Shown one piece after another: positions 40,268 through 48,438 of a stretch of DNA of 63,298 nucleotides. The notes beneath the pieces are model-generated. The model made no database searches. It was not told the DNA's origin and saw only the letters and a program-made list of their open reading frames with translations. Location of the stretch: assembly GCA_040266995.1 (NCBI GenBank), contig JAWRHV010000003.1, positions 1-63,298 of the forward strand. The letters are read 5' to 3'. The position numbers were made by a program, and so were the translations under genes. Source of the stretch: UBA4312 sp040266995 (GTDB taxonomy: Bacteria > Bacillota_I > Bacilli_A > Erysipelotrichales > Erysipelotrichaceae). Every line of letters begins with the position of its first letter. Position 1 is the first letter of the stretch.

Positions 40268-40927
40268 ATGAAGAATTTGAATACACCTCCAATTCCAAAA
40301 AAAGAAATAAACGGAGAGAAAAAACCGATTTATAAGAAGAAACGATTTTGGATTATACTAATAATTGTAATGGCGCTTTTCTTTGGATCTGGAGAATCAA
40401 GTGATAATAGGACAACAAGCAAAGCTGCTGATATGGAAAATACAAAGGAAGGTGTTAAAAAAGAAAAACAGAAAACTTATACAGCCGATGAAGAATCTTT
40501 AAAAGAATTATATCAGGATGAATTTTCAATGAATTCCATAAATAACTTGAAAGTGGAATGGGATGATATAAATTCTTGTTGGCACATAACCTACGATTTT
40601 ACTGGTTCTGCCTGGGATGAAAGTATGTTTATCCGTCAGGAGTTTAAGAAGTATATCGACTATTGTAAAAAAGCATATAAAATTGAAGGTGTTGATAGTA
40701 TATATTTCACAGTGAGAACAGAAATGCAAGATTCAAAAGGAAATAATACAACAGAAGATGTATTTGATATACGCATGTTAAAAAAAGACTTCGATACGTA
40801 CAATTGGAAAAATATGGAATACAAGGACGGAGTTTTTGATCAGATACAAAGTGATAGTGATTTTTTCTGGATTCATCCAGGGATATTAAAAAATATAGAT
40901 ACGGAAAAGGACTTTTATTACAGTTGA
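40268..40927 (+). CDS. Unknown membrane-anchored protein
   Basis: A 219-residue protein with a basic N-terminus, one span (about residues 29-40), a lysine/threonine-rich linker and a domain of about 140 residues that begins LKVEWDDINSCWHITYDF and looks beta-rich. It is A+T-richer than its neighbours, which suggests accessory origin. GAGG lies upstream. It may be the extracytoplasmic partner of the kinase, as it lies 72 bases downstream on the same strand, but this is only position. Confidence 0.6.
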   Translation: MKNLNTPPIPKKEINGEKKPIYKKKRFWIILIIVMALFFGSGESSDNRTTSKAADMENTKEGVKKEKQKTYTADEESLKELYQDEFSMNSINNLKVEWDDINSCWHITYDFTGSAWDESMFIRQEFKKYIDYCKKAYKIEGVDSIYFTVRTEMQDSKGNNTTEDVFDIRMLKKDFDTYNWKNMEYKDGVFDQIQSDSDFFWIHPGILKNIDTEKDFYYS

Positions 40928-40954
40928 TTTACCTTTTCATTCAAACAACAATTA

Positions 40955-40988
40955 AACGAAGCAAAGGACAAATGCTTCGTTATTTTGT
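40955..40988 (+). terminator. Terminator before the phosphatase gene
   Basis: Perfect 9-bp stem AACGAAGCA/TGCTTCGTT with a 9-nt loop; its T-rich tail runs directly into the next promoter. Confidence 0.8.
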
Positions 40989-40994
40989 TATACT
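40986..40994 (+). promoter_or_regulatory. Extended -10 of the phosphatase gene (leaderless)
   Basis: TGT-TATACT, 6 bases before the ATG at 41001. No -35 matches. Confidence 0.55.
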
Positions 40995-41000
40995 TTAAAT

Positions 41001-41798
41001 ATGGATAAAGGACATATTGTAAACTTAAATAACACATTTCGAAAAGAAATGAATTTCAGGGATCTGGGAGGCTATAAAACAATTGAAGACCGAACAGTAT
41101 CCAGGGGGCTGCTGTATCGTAGTGCTGCATTGGGATTGTTAAATAGTGAGGAAAGGAAAGGTTTTGCATCCCTGGGAATCCAAACCATTTTGGATTTTCG
41201 CACCAGAAAAGCAGCGCAGGAGCTGCCGGATCCGAATTTTGATGGAACGGATCAATATCAGTTATGTGCCGCTTTTGAAAATTTTGGAGAAGATCTGAAC
41301 TATTCACCAAAAGAATTTTTTCAGATGCTGATTGACGAAGATCAGAAAGGAAACACCATAGGAACGGTCGTTTCCAGTATTCATTCTTCTCTGGTGTATA
41401 CAAATGATGCATATAAAAAGATGTTCGAACTGTTGCTGGAGGAAAGAACACCCCTTTTGTTCCATTGTTCACAAGGTAAGGATCGTACAGGGATTGCAGC
41501 CATGTTGGTCCTTCTGGCTCTGGGGGTGAATGAGAAACAGATCCTGCAGGATTATGCATTGTCAAATGAATATCGGAAATCTTTTATCGACCAGCGTATG
41601 AATAAACATAAGCTCTTGACTAAGAGCAAAAATGTACAATCGGCTATCCTGGCTGTAGAGGGCGTATTACCGGAAGCGGGTTATATGCTGTTGTGTGAAA
41701 TACAAGAACGGTATGATAATTATGAAACATTCTTTCGGAAAGAGTACGATTTAAGATTAGAAGACCTGAAGCGATTAAGAGATTTGTATACAGAATAA
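41001..41798 (+). CDS. Tyrosine-type protein phosphatase
   Basis: A 265-residue phosphatase of the atypical dual-specificity/lipid type. The substrate loop FRDLGGYKT lies at residues 19-27 and the P-loop is HCSQGKDRTG, the CX5R active site with the extra Lys-Asp that marks this class. These enzymes dephosphorylate tyrosine residues or phosphoinositides. It lies near the kinase gene but has its own terminator-separated promoter. No Shine-Dalgarno precedes the start, and the -10 ends 6 bases upstream, so the mRNA is probably leaderless. Confidence 0.9.
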   Translation: MDKGHIVNLNNTFRKEMNFRDLGGYKTIEDRTVSRGLLYRSAALGLLNSEERKGFASLGIQTILDFRTRKAAQELPDPNFDGTDQYQLCAAFENFGEDLNYSPKEFFQMLIDEDQKGNTIGTVVSSIHSSLVYTNDAYKKMFELLLEERTPLLFHCSQGKDRTGIAAMLVLLALGVNEKQILQDYALSNEYRKSFIDQRMNKHKLLTKSKNVQSAILAVEGVLPEAGYMLLCEIQERYDNYETFFRKEYDLRLEDLKRLRDLYTE

Positions 41799-41823
41799 GG
41801 CCATATAATGAATGGCCTTTTTT
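41797..41823 (+). terminator. Terminator of the phosphatase gene
   Basis: Stem AAGGCCAT/ATGGCCTT with a 7-nt loop and T-run, starting within the stop codon. Confidence 0.8.
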
Positions 41824-41840
41824 AATTATAAAATTAAAAA

Positions 41841-41907
41841 ATTAACGATAAACGATAATATTATATTGACATACATTAAATGATGGAATATTTTAGAATT
41901 AACGATA
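41841..41907 (+). promoter_or_regulatory. Promoter of the DUF2975 operon flanked by AACGATA repeats
   Basis: TTGACA (41866-41871), 17 bp, TATTTT (41889-41894). AACGATA occurs three times, at 41844, 41851 and 41901; two of the copies are the longer ATTAACGATA (41841-41850, 41898-41907). They bracket the promoter and are likely sites of the small HTH protein encoded in the operon. Confidence 0.6.
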
Positions 41908-41952
41908 GACATTCATTTGCAGGAGAAAGGAATCAGATAGAGAGGTTATAGT

Positions 41953-42648
41953 ATGAAAGAACAGGCAATTTCTAAAATTAACAAAGTAGGGAAAATAGGG
42001 CGTATTATCAGTTTGATCTGCAGGATTATTCTTGGTATCGGATTTGTGTGTACATTCGTTGGAACGATTGCTGTGGCTATGATACCGAAGGGATTTATCA
42101 CTTTGGATGGTGCCGGAAGCGGAACACTAAAGATCGATGTGGAAAAGATCGGACAAACGATCAGTGCAGAAGATAAGGAAAAACTGGAAAAAGGCGATGT
42201 GCCGCTAGATCTGGAAATTAATGACATTGCATTAAACGAAGCAGATGTAAATGTGACGGGAAATGTGATTGAATTTAGCGGAAAGAGCAATTCCTTTCAA
42301 ATATTCGATCTTCATAATATGACAGGAGGACTGATTGCAGCAGATCTTACGATTATTCTGACATTTGTTACTATGGTATTTATCGGGCGGTTGTGCAAAG
42401 CTTTTGAAGAATGTGAATCTCCTTTTGCACAGGATGTGATTACATCCATGAAATATTTAGCCTACTCCTTGATTCCGTGGACAGTCGTATCTACTGTTTC
42501 GGATGCTGTACTGTATCATTCAGAAAGATTTCCAATCAATTTTTCAGTGAATATAAATATGGTAATCGTCGTACTGCTTGTGTTGGCACTGGTCTATATA
42601 TTTAAATATGGTGCTGTTTTGCAGCAGGAATCGGATGAAACTTTATAA
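41953..42648 (+). CDS. DUF2975 family membrane protein
   Basis: A 231-residue membrane protein with four spans (about 18-42, 122-142, 165-185, 195-215) and an extracytoplasmic loop of about 70 residues after the first span. DUF2975 proteins are regularly encoded with a YozG-like HTH protein, as here. The function is not known; the pair resembles a membrane component plus its repressor. AGAGAGG precedes the ATG. Confidence 0.8.
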   Translation: MKEQAISKINKVGKIGRIISLICRIILGIGFVCTFVGTIAVAMIPKGFITLDGAGSGTLKIDVEKIGQTISAEDKEKLEKGDVPLDLEINDIALNEADVNVTGNVIEFSGKSNSFQIFDLHNMTGGLIAADLTIILTFVTMVFIGRLCKAFEECESPFAQDVITSMKYLAYSLIPWTVVSTVSDAVLYHSERFPINFSVNINMVIVVLLVLALVYIFKYGAVLQQESDETL

Positions 42649-42655
42649 GTAGATC

Positions 42656-42868
42656 ATGGGAAAAATTGTATTGAGGCTGGATCGTGTGATGGCTGACAGA
42701 AAAATAAGCTTAAAGGAACTTAGCGAAATGGTCGGTGTCAGCAATGTAAATCTATCAAAGATGAAAACGGGTAAAATCAGTGCCATCCGTTTTTCAACGT
42801 TGGTTGCTATTTGTGAAGCACTGGATTGTCAGCCGGGGGACATACTGGAATATCAAAAAGAAGAATAG
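42656..42868 (+). CDS. Cro/CI-type HTH protein, YozG-like
   Basis: A 70-residue protein that is one HTH_XRE domain: LRLDRVMADRKISLKELSEMVGVSNVNLSKMKTG, then ALDCQPGDILEY. It lies 7 bases after the DUF2975 gene, with no own Shine-Dalgarno, so translation is probably coupled. It likely binds the AACGATA repeats upstream of the operon. Confidence 0.9.
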   Translation: MGKIVLRLDRVMADRKISLKELSEMVGVSNVNLSKMKTGKISAIRFSTLVAICEALDCQPGDILEYQKEE

Positions 42869-42885
42869 GAAGAAATATCCTTACA

Positions 42886-42918
42886 AAAAAACGAGTCAGT
42901 TATTCTGTCTCGTTTTCT
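42886..42918. terminator. Bidirectional terminator
   Basis: AAAACGAG and CTCGTTTT pair around an inner CAG/CTG; the T-run is best on the minus strand. It overlaps the 3' end of the HAD gene. Confidence 0.7.
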
Positions 42919-43718
42919 TCTTCTAATAAGATTTTTTTCATGGCATTAGAAATGCCGTTGTCGTATACGCTGGTGGTTGAGAAATTCGCAAAGCTTTTGA
43001 CATGGTCAGTTGCTGTTCCCATGGCTACACCGATATCTGCCATTTTCAACATCTCAATATCATTGGTACTGTCACCAAACGCAATGACATCTTTCCAGCT
43101 CAGATGAGCTTTTTCCAATATCTTTTCGATTCCGTTGGCTTTGGAAGAGTCTTGGTTAAAGATGTCATAACAGAAGCCGTCGCTCTTTACATTGATCAAA
43201 TCTGCCTGCAGGCCCGGATGTTCCTTGACAAAGTTTTCGATGATCGACTGGTCTTTGGTCATGATAACCGCATCATAGGCTCTGTGTCGTTTGTGGTAGG
43301 ACTGACTTGGATCATAAAACAGGTAGTCCAGTACATTGCAGTATTTGCAGAAATCATACATTGGATAGAAGCTGTTATAAATATAAGTAGAATCACCGAA
43401 ATGGAACATTAGTCCAAGCTTTTCTTTCCTGGATAATTCTACCATATCGTTTACATATTCTTTTTTGATCGGGTTTCCGTAGATTTCCTCAAAGGCACCA
43501 TCCAGGATATAGGAACCGTTGATCAATATATAGAAATCGAATTGAACTTGTTTTAATATCTGTGATAATTGGTGAAACGGACGGCCGGTTGCCGCACATA
43601 TTGCGTACCCTTTCCTGCGAAGATCATCGATCATATCCAGGCTTGAATCCTGAATGATGTTGTTTTCGGTCTGGTATAAAGTTCCATCCATATCGAAGAA
43701 AATAATTCTATGTTTCAT
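42900..43718 (-). CDS. HAD superfamily hydrolase, Cof type
   Basis: A 272-residue phosphatase with a large type-IIB cap. Motif I FFDMDGTLY (nucleophile Asp), motif II ATGRP, motif III lysine near DSSKANGIEKI, and motif IV GDSTNDIEMLK are present. Substrates are usually sugar phosphates or cofactors. The ATG at 43718 follows AAAGAGGGA; an in-frame upstream ATG (43751) is not supported. Minus-strand TTGTAT-16-TAAAGT (43741-43768) is a likely promoter. Confidence 0.9.
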   Translation of the reverse strand: MKHRIIFFDMDGTLYQTENNIIQDSSLDMIDDLRRKGYAICAATGRPFHQLSQILKQVQFDFYILINGSYILDGAFEEIYGNPIKKEYVNDMVELSRKEKLGLMFHFGDSTYIYNSFYPMYDFCKYCNVLDYLFYDPSQSYHKRHRAYDAVIMTKDQSIIENFVKEHPGLQADLINVKSDGFCYDIFNQDSSKANGIEKILEKAHLSWKDVIAFGDSTNDIEMLKMADIGVAMGTATDHVKSFANFSTTSVYDNGISNAMKKILLEEENETE

Positions 43719-43788
43719 GTTATCCCTCTTTCTTTTTATTACTTTATCCATTTATGATAAAAATACAAGTTAAAAATGAAAAAATCGT

Positions 43789-43817
43789 TTGACAAACGTA
43801 AGGAATACGAGTAGATT
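43789..43817 (+). promoter_or_regulatory. Promoter of the str operon
   Basis: TTGACA (43789-43794), 17 bp, TAGATT (43812-43817). The -35 is the centre of the palindrome CGTTTG-A-CAAACG (43786-43798). The transcript leader contains a hairpin ACACAC/GTGTGT (43875-43894). Confidence 0.65.
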
Positions 43818-43917
43818 ATATTTGCATGCGTAAAACAGGCTTTTTATGAAGCCTTTTCTTAAGGGTAAAAAAAGACACACCCGGAAACGTGTGTTTAAAG
43901 AAGAAAGGAGTGTTCTT

Positions 43918-44331
43918 ATGCCAACAATCAATCAGTTGATTCGTAAAGGTCGTAAGGCTAGTAAAGCGGCTTCAAAGTCACCGGCTTTAAACCGTGGTTA
44001 CAACTCACTGCAGTCTAAACCAACCAATCTGTCCAGCCCACAGAAACGTGGAGTTTGTACACGTGTTGGTACAATGACACCTAAGAAACCTAACTCAGCG
44101 CTTCGTAAATATGCCCGTGTTCGCTTGAGCAACGGAATGGAAGTTACAGCTTACATTCCGGGAATCGGACACAACTTACAGGAGCACAGCGTTGTTTTGA
44201 TTCGTGGTGGTCGTGTTAAGGACTTACCAGGTGTTCGTTACCATATCATTCGTGGTACTTTGGACTGTGCCGGCGTTACGGACCGTAAACAGAGCCGTTC
44301 ATTGTACGGAACTAAAAAACCTAAAAAATAA
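43918..44331 (+). CDS. rpsL: Ribosomal protein S12
   Basis: A 137-residue S12 of the decoding centre. PTINQLIRKGRK at the start, TPKKPNSALRK with the streptomycin-site lysine, and GVKDRKQ-type GVTDRKQSRSLYGTKKPKK at the end. AAAGGAG precedes the ATG at 43918; the longer frame includes the leader hairpin. Confidence 0.98.
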   Translation: MPTINQLIRKGRKASKAASKSPALNRGYNSLQSKPTNLSSPQKRGVCTRVGTMTPKKPNSALRKYARVRLSNGMEVTAYIPGIGHNLQEHSVVLIRGGRVKDLPGVRYHIIRGTLDCAGVTDRKQSRSLYGTKKPKK

Positions 44332-44356
44332 ACCAAACATGAGAGGAGGAAATTAA

Positions 44357-44827
44357 ATGCCTAGAAAAGGACACATTGCCAAACGTGATGTATTAGTCGA
44401 TCCTATCTATAACTCCAAATTGGTTACTCGTTTAATCAATAAAATCATGTTAGATGGTAAAAAAGGAGTTGCTCAGACGATTCTTTACAATGCGTTTGAT
44501 ATTATTGAAGTAAAAACTGGAAAACCTCCAATGGAAGTTTTTGAGCAGGCATTGGAAAATGTTATGCCACAGTTGGAATTGAAAGTAAGACGTGTTGGTG
44601 GTGCAAACTACCAGGTGCCGGTCGAAGTCAGTGATGAGCGTCGGTTGACATTAGGATTACGTTGGATCGTAAACTATGCACGTTTAAGAAATGAAAAAAC
44701 GATGGAACAGAGATTGGCTGCAGAGATTATCGATGCATCTAATGGAACAGGTGCCAGCGTTAAGAAACGTGATGACACACATCGTATGGCAGAGGCAAAC
44801 AAAGCGTTTGCACATTACCGTTGGTAA
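44357..44827 (+). CDS. rpsG: Ribosomal protein S7
   Basis: A 156-residue S7, which organises the 3' domain of 16S rRNA and is a primary assembly protein. PRKGHIAKRDVLVDPIYNSK and the C-terminal DDTHRMAEANKAFAHYRW are typical. GGAGG precedes it, 26 bases after rpsL. Confidence 0.98.
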   Translation: MPRKGHIAKRDVLVDPIYNSKLVTRLINKIMLDGKKGVAQTILYNAFDIIEVKTGKPPMEVFEQALENVMPQLELKVRRVGGANYQVPVEVSDERRLTLGLRWIVNYARLRNEKTMEQRLAAEIIDASNGTGASVKKRDDTHRMAEANKAFAHYRW

Positions 44828-44845
44828 GAAAGGAGGAACAGTTGT

Positions 44846-46942
44846 ATGCCTAGAGAATATTCTTTAAAGAATACACGTAACATCGGAATTATGGCTCATA
44901 TCGATGCCGGAAAAACAACGACAACTGAACGTATCCTTTATTACTCCGGTGTTAATCATAAAATTGGTGAGACGCACGATGGTGCCAGTACAATGGACTG
45001 GATGGCACAGGAGCAGGAACGTGGTATCACGATCACTTCTGCTGCTACGACTTGCCATTGGAAGAAGCTGGACGGAACGGGTGATGAATGTCGTATCAAC
45101 ATTATCGATACACCGGGCCACGTGGATTTCACCGTGGAAGTAGAACGGTCACTGCGCGTTTTGGATGGAGCTGTTACAGTTCTGGATGCCAAAGCCGGCG
45201 TTGAACCGCAGACAGAAACAGTATGGCGTCAGGCAACGACATACGGAGTACCTCGTATTGTATTTGTTAATAAGATGGATGCAACGGGAGCTGACTTCAT
45301 TATGTCCTGCAACACTATCATTGATCGTTTAGGAGCAAAGTCATGTCCGATCCAATTGCCGATCGGAGCAGAAAGCTCTTTTGAAGGTTTGATCGATATC
45401 ATCGAAAGAAAAGCCTATACATTCAGTGGTGATTATGGACGTATTATTACTGAGATCGATATTCCGGAAGATTCTGTTGATCTGATGGAAGAATATCGTA
45501 TGAAATTATTGGAATACCTGGCTGATTATGATGAAGAATTCATGATGACAGTTCTGGAAGGGGAAGAGCCAAGCATTGATGAAATCCGTCGTGTTTTACG
45601 TATTGCCGTATGTAATGGTGATTTCTTCCCAGTATTATGTGGATCCGCATATAAGAACAAAGGTGTTCAGATGGTGCTGGATGCAGTCGTTGATTATCTG
45701 CCTAGCCCGCTGGATGTACCTTCCATCAAAGGAACTACATTAGACGGTGAAGCCATTGAACGTCATCCAAGTGATGAAGAACCGTTTGCGGCATTGGCGT
45801 TTAAAATTGCCACTGACCCGTTTGTTGGTAAACTGTCATTCTTCCGTGTATATTCAGGTACAGCTACTTCCGGAAGTTATGTATTAAACTCAACAAAAGA
45901 TAAAAGAGAGCGTTTCGGCCGTATCGTTCAGATGCATGCGAATGCTCGTAAAGAAATCGATCAGGTTTGGGCCGGCGATATCGCAGCGGCTGTAGGACTG
46001 AAAAATACAGGTACCGGCGATACGTTGTGTGCAGAGGATTCACCGGTAATCCTTGAATCCATGGAATTCCCTGAACCGGTTATTGAACTGTCTTTGGAGC
46101 CAAGAACAAAAGCAGACCAGGACAAAATGGGACTGGCTTTAAGCAAACTGGCTGAAGAAGATCCTACATTCAAAACGTATACAAACGAAGAAACAGGACA
46201 AACGATCATCGCCGGTGTAGGTGAACTTCATCTGGATATTATCGTTGACCGTTTGCGTCGTGAATTTAAAGTAGATGCAAACATTGGTAAACCACAGGTT
46301 GCTTATCGTGAAACCATTCGTGGCACAGCCGACTGTGAAGGAAAATATATCCGTCAGTCTGGTGGTCGTGGACAATATGGTCACGTATGGATCAAATTTG
46401 AGCCAAATCCGGATAAAGGATTTGAATTCGTGGATGCCATTGTTGGTGGAACTGTACCGCGCGAATACATCAAGCCGACACAGGATGGTCTGGAAGACGC
46501 ATTGAAAAACGGTATGTTGGCCGGTTATCCGGTAATTGATATCAAGGCTACATTGTTTGATGGTAGCTACCACGATGTCGACTCTAGTGAAATGGCCTAC
46601 AAAATTGCTGCAAGTATGGCTTTAAGACAAGCAGCAAAGAAATGTGATCCGGTATTATTAGAGCCAATCATGCTGGTGGAAGTAACTGCACCAAGTGAAT
46701 ACCTGGGTAGTGTTATGGGAGACGTATCCAGTCGTCGTGGACAGATTACAGATCAGGAAGAACGTGGAAACGCAACTATCGTTCGTGCCATGATTCCATT
46801 ATCTGAAATGTTTGGATATGTAACAGATCTGCGTAGCTTTACGCAGGGTCGTGGAAACTATTCAATGAAGTTCGATCATTATGACGAAGTTCCTAAGAGT
46901 ATTTCCGAAAAAATAATAAAAGAGAATTCAAACCAAAACTAG
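44846..46942 (+). CDS. fusA: Elongation factor G
   Basis: A 698-residue translocase GTPase. G1 AHIDAGKTT, G3 DTPGHVDF and G4 NKMD are intact, followed by domains II-V (GELHLDII in domain III, SGGRGQYGHV in domain IV, SSRRGQI in domain V). AAAGGAGG precedes it. Third gene of the str operon. Confidence 0.98.
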   Translation: MPREYSLKNTRNIGIMAHIDAGKTTTTERILYYSGVNHKIGETHDGASTMDWMAQEQERGITITSAATTCHWKKLDGTGDECRINIIDTPGHVDFTVEVERSLRVLDGAVTVLDAKAGVEPQTETVWRQATTYGVPRIVFVNKMDATGADFIMSCNTIIDRLGAKSCPIQLPIGAESSFEGLIDIIERKAYTFSGDYGRIITEIDIPEDSVDLMEEYRMKLLEYLADYDEEFMMTVLEGEEPSIDEIRRVLRIAVCNGDFFPVLCGSAYKNKGVQMVLDAVVDYLPSPLDVPSIKGTTLDGEAIERHPSDEEPFAALAFKIATDPFVGKLSFFRVYSGTATSGSYVLNSTKDKRERFGRIVQMHANARKEIDQVWAGDIAAAVGLKNTGTGDTLCAEDSPVILESMEFPEPVIELSLEPRTKADQDKMGLALSKLAEEDPTFKTYTNEETGQTIIAGVGELHLDIIVDRLRREFKVDANIGKPQVAYRETIRGTADCEGKYIRQSGGRGQYGHVWIKFEPNPDKGFEFVDAIVGGTVPREYIKPTQDGLEDALKNGMLAGYPVIDIKATLFDGSYHDVDSSEMAYKIAASMALRQAAKKCDPVLLEPIMLVEVTAPSEYLGSVMGDVSSRRGQITDQEERGNATIVRAMIPLSEMFGYVTDLRSFTQGRGNYSMKFDHYDEVPKSISEKIIKENSNQN

Positions 46943-46971
46943 TTGCTTTTCAACAATACTTGAATTAAAAT
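46943..46971 (+). promoter_or_regulatory. Internal promoter before tuf
   Basis: TTGCTT (46943-46948), 17 bp, TAAAAT (46966-46971), directly after the fusA stop. It would add transcripts for EF-Tu. Confidence 0.6.
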
Positions 46972-47022
46972 TAGTTTGTATGTGTTAAACAAAAAAAAGA
47001 AAAAATAGGAGGAATTAGCAAA

Positions 47023-48207
47023 ATGGCTAAGGAAAAATTTGACAGAAGTAAAGTCCATGTAAATATTGGAACAATCGGTCACGTTGACCATGGTAAAACA
47101 ACTTTAACTGCTGCTATCACTAAAGTATTAGGCGAAAAAGGTATGGCTAAGGCCACTGCTTATGACGAAATCGATGGTGCTCCAGAAGAAAAAGAACGTG
47201 GAATCACTATCAACACTGCACACGTTGAATACCAGACAGAAAAACGTCACTATGCACACGTAGACTGCCCGGGCCACGCCGACTACGTTAAGAACATGAT
47301 TACTGGTGCTGCTCAGATGGATGGTGCAATCCTGGTTGTTGCTGCATCGGATGGACCTATGCCTCAGACTCGTGAGCACATCTTGTTAGCTCGTCAGGTA
47401 GGCGTTCCTTACATGGTAGTTTATTTAAATAAATGTGATATGGTCGATGATGAAGAATTGATCGACTTAGTAGAAATGGAAGTACGTGAACTGTTGAACG
47501 AATATGACTTCGATGGTGATGATACTCCGATTATCCGTGGATCTGCTTTAAAAGCATTGGAAGGCGACAAAGATGCTGAACAGTCCGTTTTAGATTTGAT
47601 GGACGCAGTTGACAGCTGGATTCCAAACCCTGAACGTGACATCGATAAACCATTCTTGATGGCAGTCGAAGACGTTATGACTATTTCTGGTCGTGGTACA
47701 GTTGCTACAGGACGTGTTGAACGTGGTACAGCTCACTTAAGTGACCAGGTAGAAATCGTTGGTATCAAAGAAACTCAGACTACAGTTATTACAGGTCTGG
47801 AAATGTTCCACAAACAGTTGGACGAAGCACAGGCTGGTGACAACATCGGTGCTCTGTTACGTGGTATCGCACGTACTGAAATTCAGCGTGGACAGGTTTT
47901 AGCTAAACCGGGAACAGTACATCCTCATACTAAGTTTAAGGCTCAGGTATATGTACTGACTAAAGAAGAAGGTGGACGTCATACTCCATTCGTATCTAAC
48001 TATCGTCCTCAGTTCTATTTCCGTACAACAGACGTTACTGGCGTTATCACATTACCGGAAGGAACAGACATGGTTATGCCTGGTGACAACGTAGAAATGA
48101 ACGTTGAACTGATCGCTCCAATCGCATTGGAAAATGGTACTCGTTTCTCTATCCGTGAAGGTGGACACACTGTTGGTGCTGGAAACGTTATCGAAATTAA
48201 TGAATAA
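47023..48207 (+). CDS. tuf: Elongation factor Tu
   Basis: A 394-residue GTPase that delivers aminoacyl-tRNA. G1 GHVDHGKTT, switch regions around RGITINTAHVEY, G3 DCPGHADY, G4 NKCD. Full length, with normal domains II and III. AGGAGG precedes the ATG; a strong terminator follows. Confidence 0.99.
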   Translation: MAKEKFDRSKVHVNIGTIGHVDHGKTTLTAAITKVLGEKGMAKATAYDEIDGAPEEKERGITINTAHVEYQTEKRHYAHVDCPGHADYVKNMITGAAQMDGAILVVAASDGPMPQTREHILLARQVGVPYMVVYLNKCDMVDDEELIDLVEMEVRELLNEYDFDGDDTPIIRGSALKALEGDKDAEQSVLDLMDAVDSWIPNPERDIDKPFLMAVEDVMTISGRGTVATGRVERGTAHLSDQVEIVGIKETQTTVITGLEMFHKQLDEAQAGDNIGALLRGIARTEIQRGQVLAKPGTVHPHTKFKAQVYVLTKEEGGRHTPFVSNYRPQFYFRTTDVTGVITLPEGTDMVMPGDNVEMNVELIAPIALENGTRFSIREGGHTVGAGNVIEINE

Positions 48208-48228
48208 TCTATTTCAATAGAATCAATA

Positions 48229-48253
48229 AATGGTGCTTCGGCACCATTTTTTT
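48229..48253 (+). terminator. Terminator of the str operon
   Basis: Stem AATGGTGC/GCACCATT with a TTCG tetraloop and T-run. Confidence 0.9.
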
Positions 48254-48375
48254 GTGCTGGATTTTGTAAGACGGTTTCATAAATGAAAATATTAACAAAT
48301 TAATGAAAAATAACAATTAAATAACGCTTAATGTTTTCATCTAATAAACAATGTGCTGTAAATGTTGTTACATGC

Positions 48376-48404
48376 TTTACAATTATGTAAAAAAATGTGA
48401 TAAT
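48376..48404 (+). promoter_or_regulatory. Promoter of the amino acid permease gene
   Basis: TTTACA (48376-48381), 17 bp, GATAAT (48399-48404) with TGT as extended -10. TTACAT (48368-48373) and ATGTAA (48385-48390) form an inverted repeat around the -35. The region upstream, 48254-48375, is very A+T rich, with no gene. Confidence 0.6.
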
Positions 48405-48438
48405 CAGTGTATGTTTTGAAAGGAGAGAATGAAATATA

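Noticed and set aside
41056..41565. 169-codon minus-strand frame
   Set aside because: Antisense to the phosphatase gene, no supporting signals.
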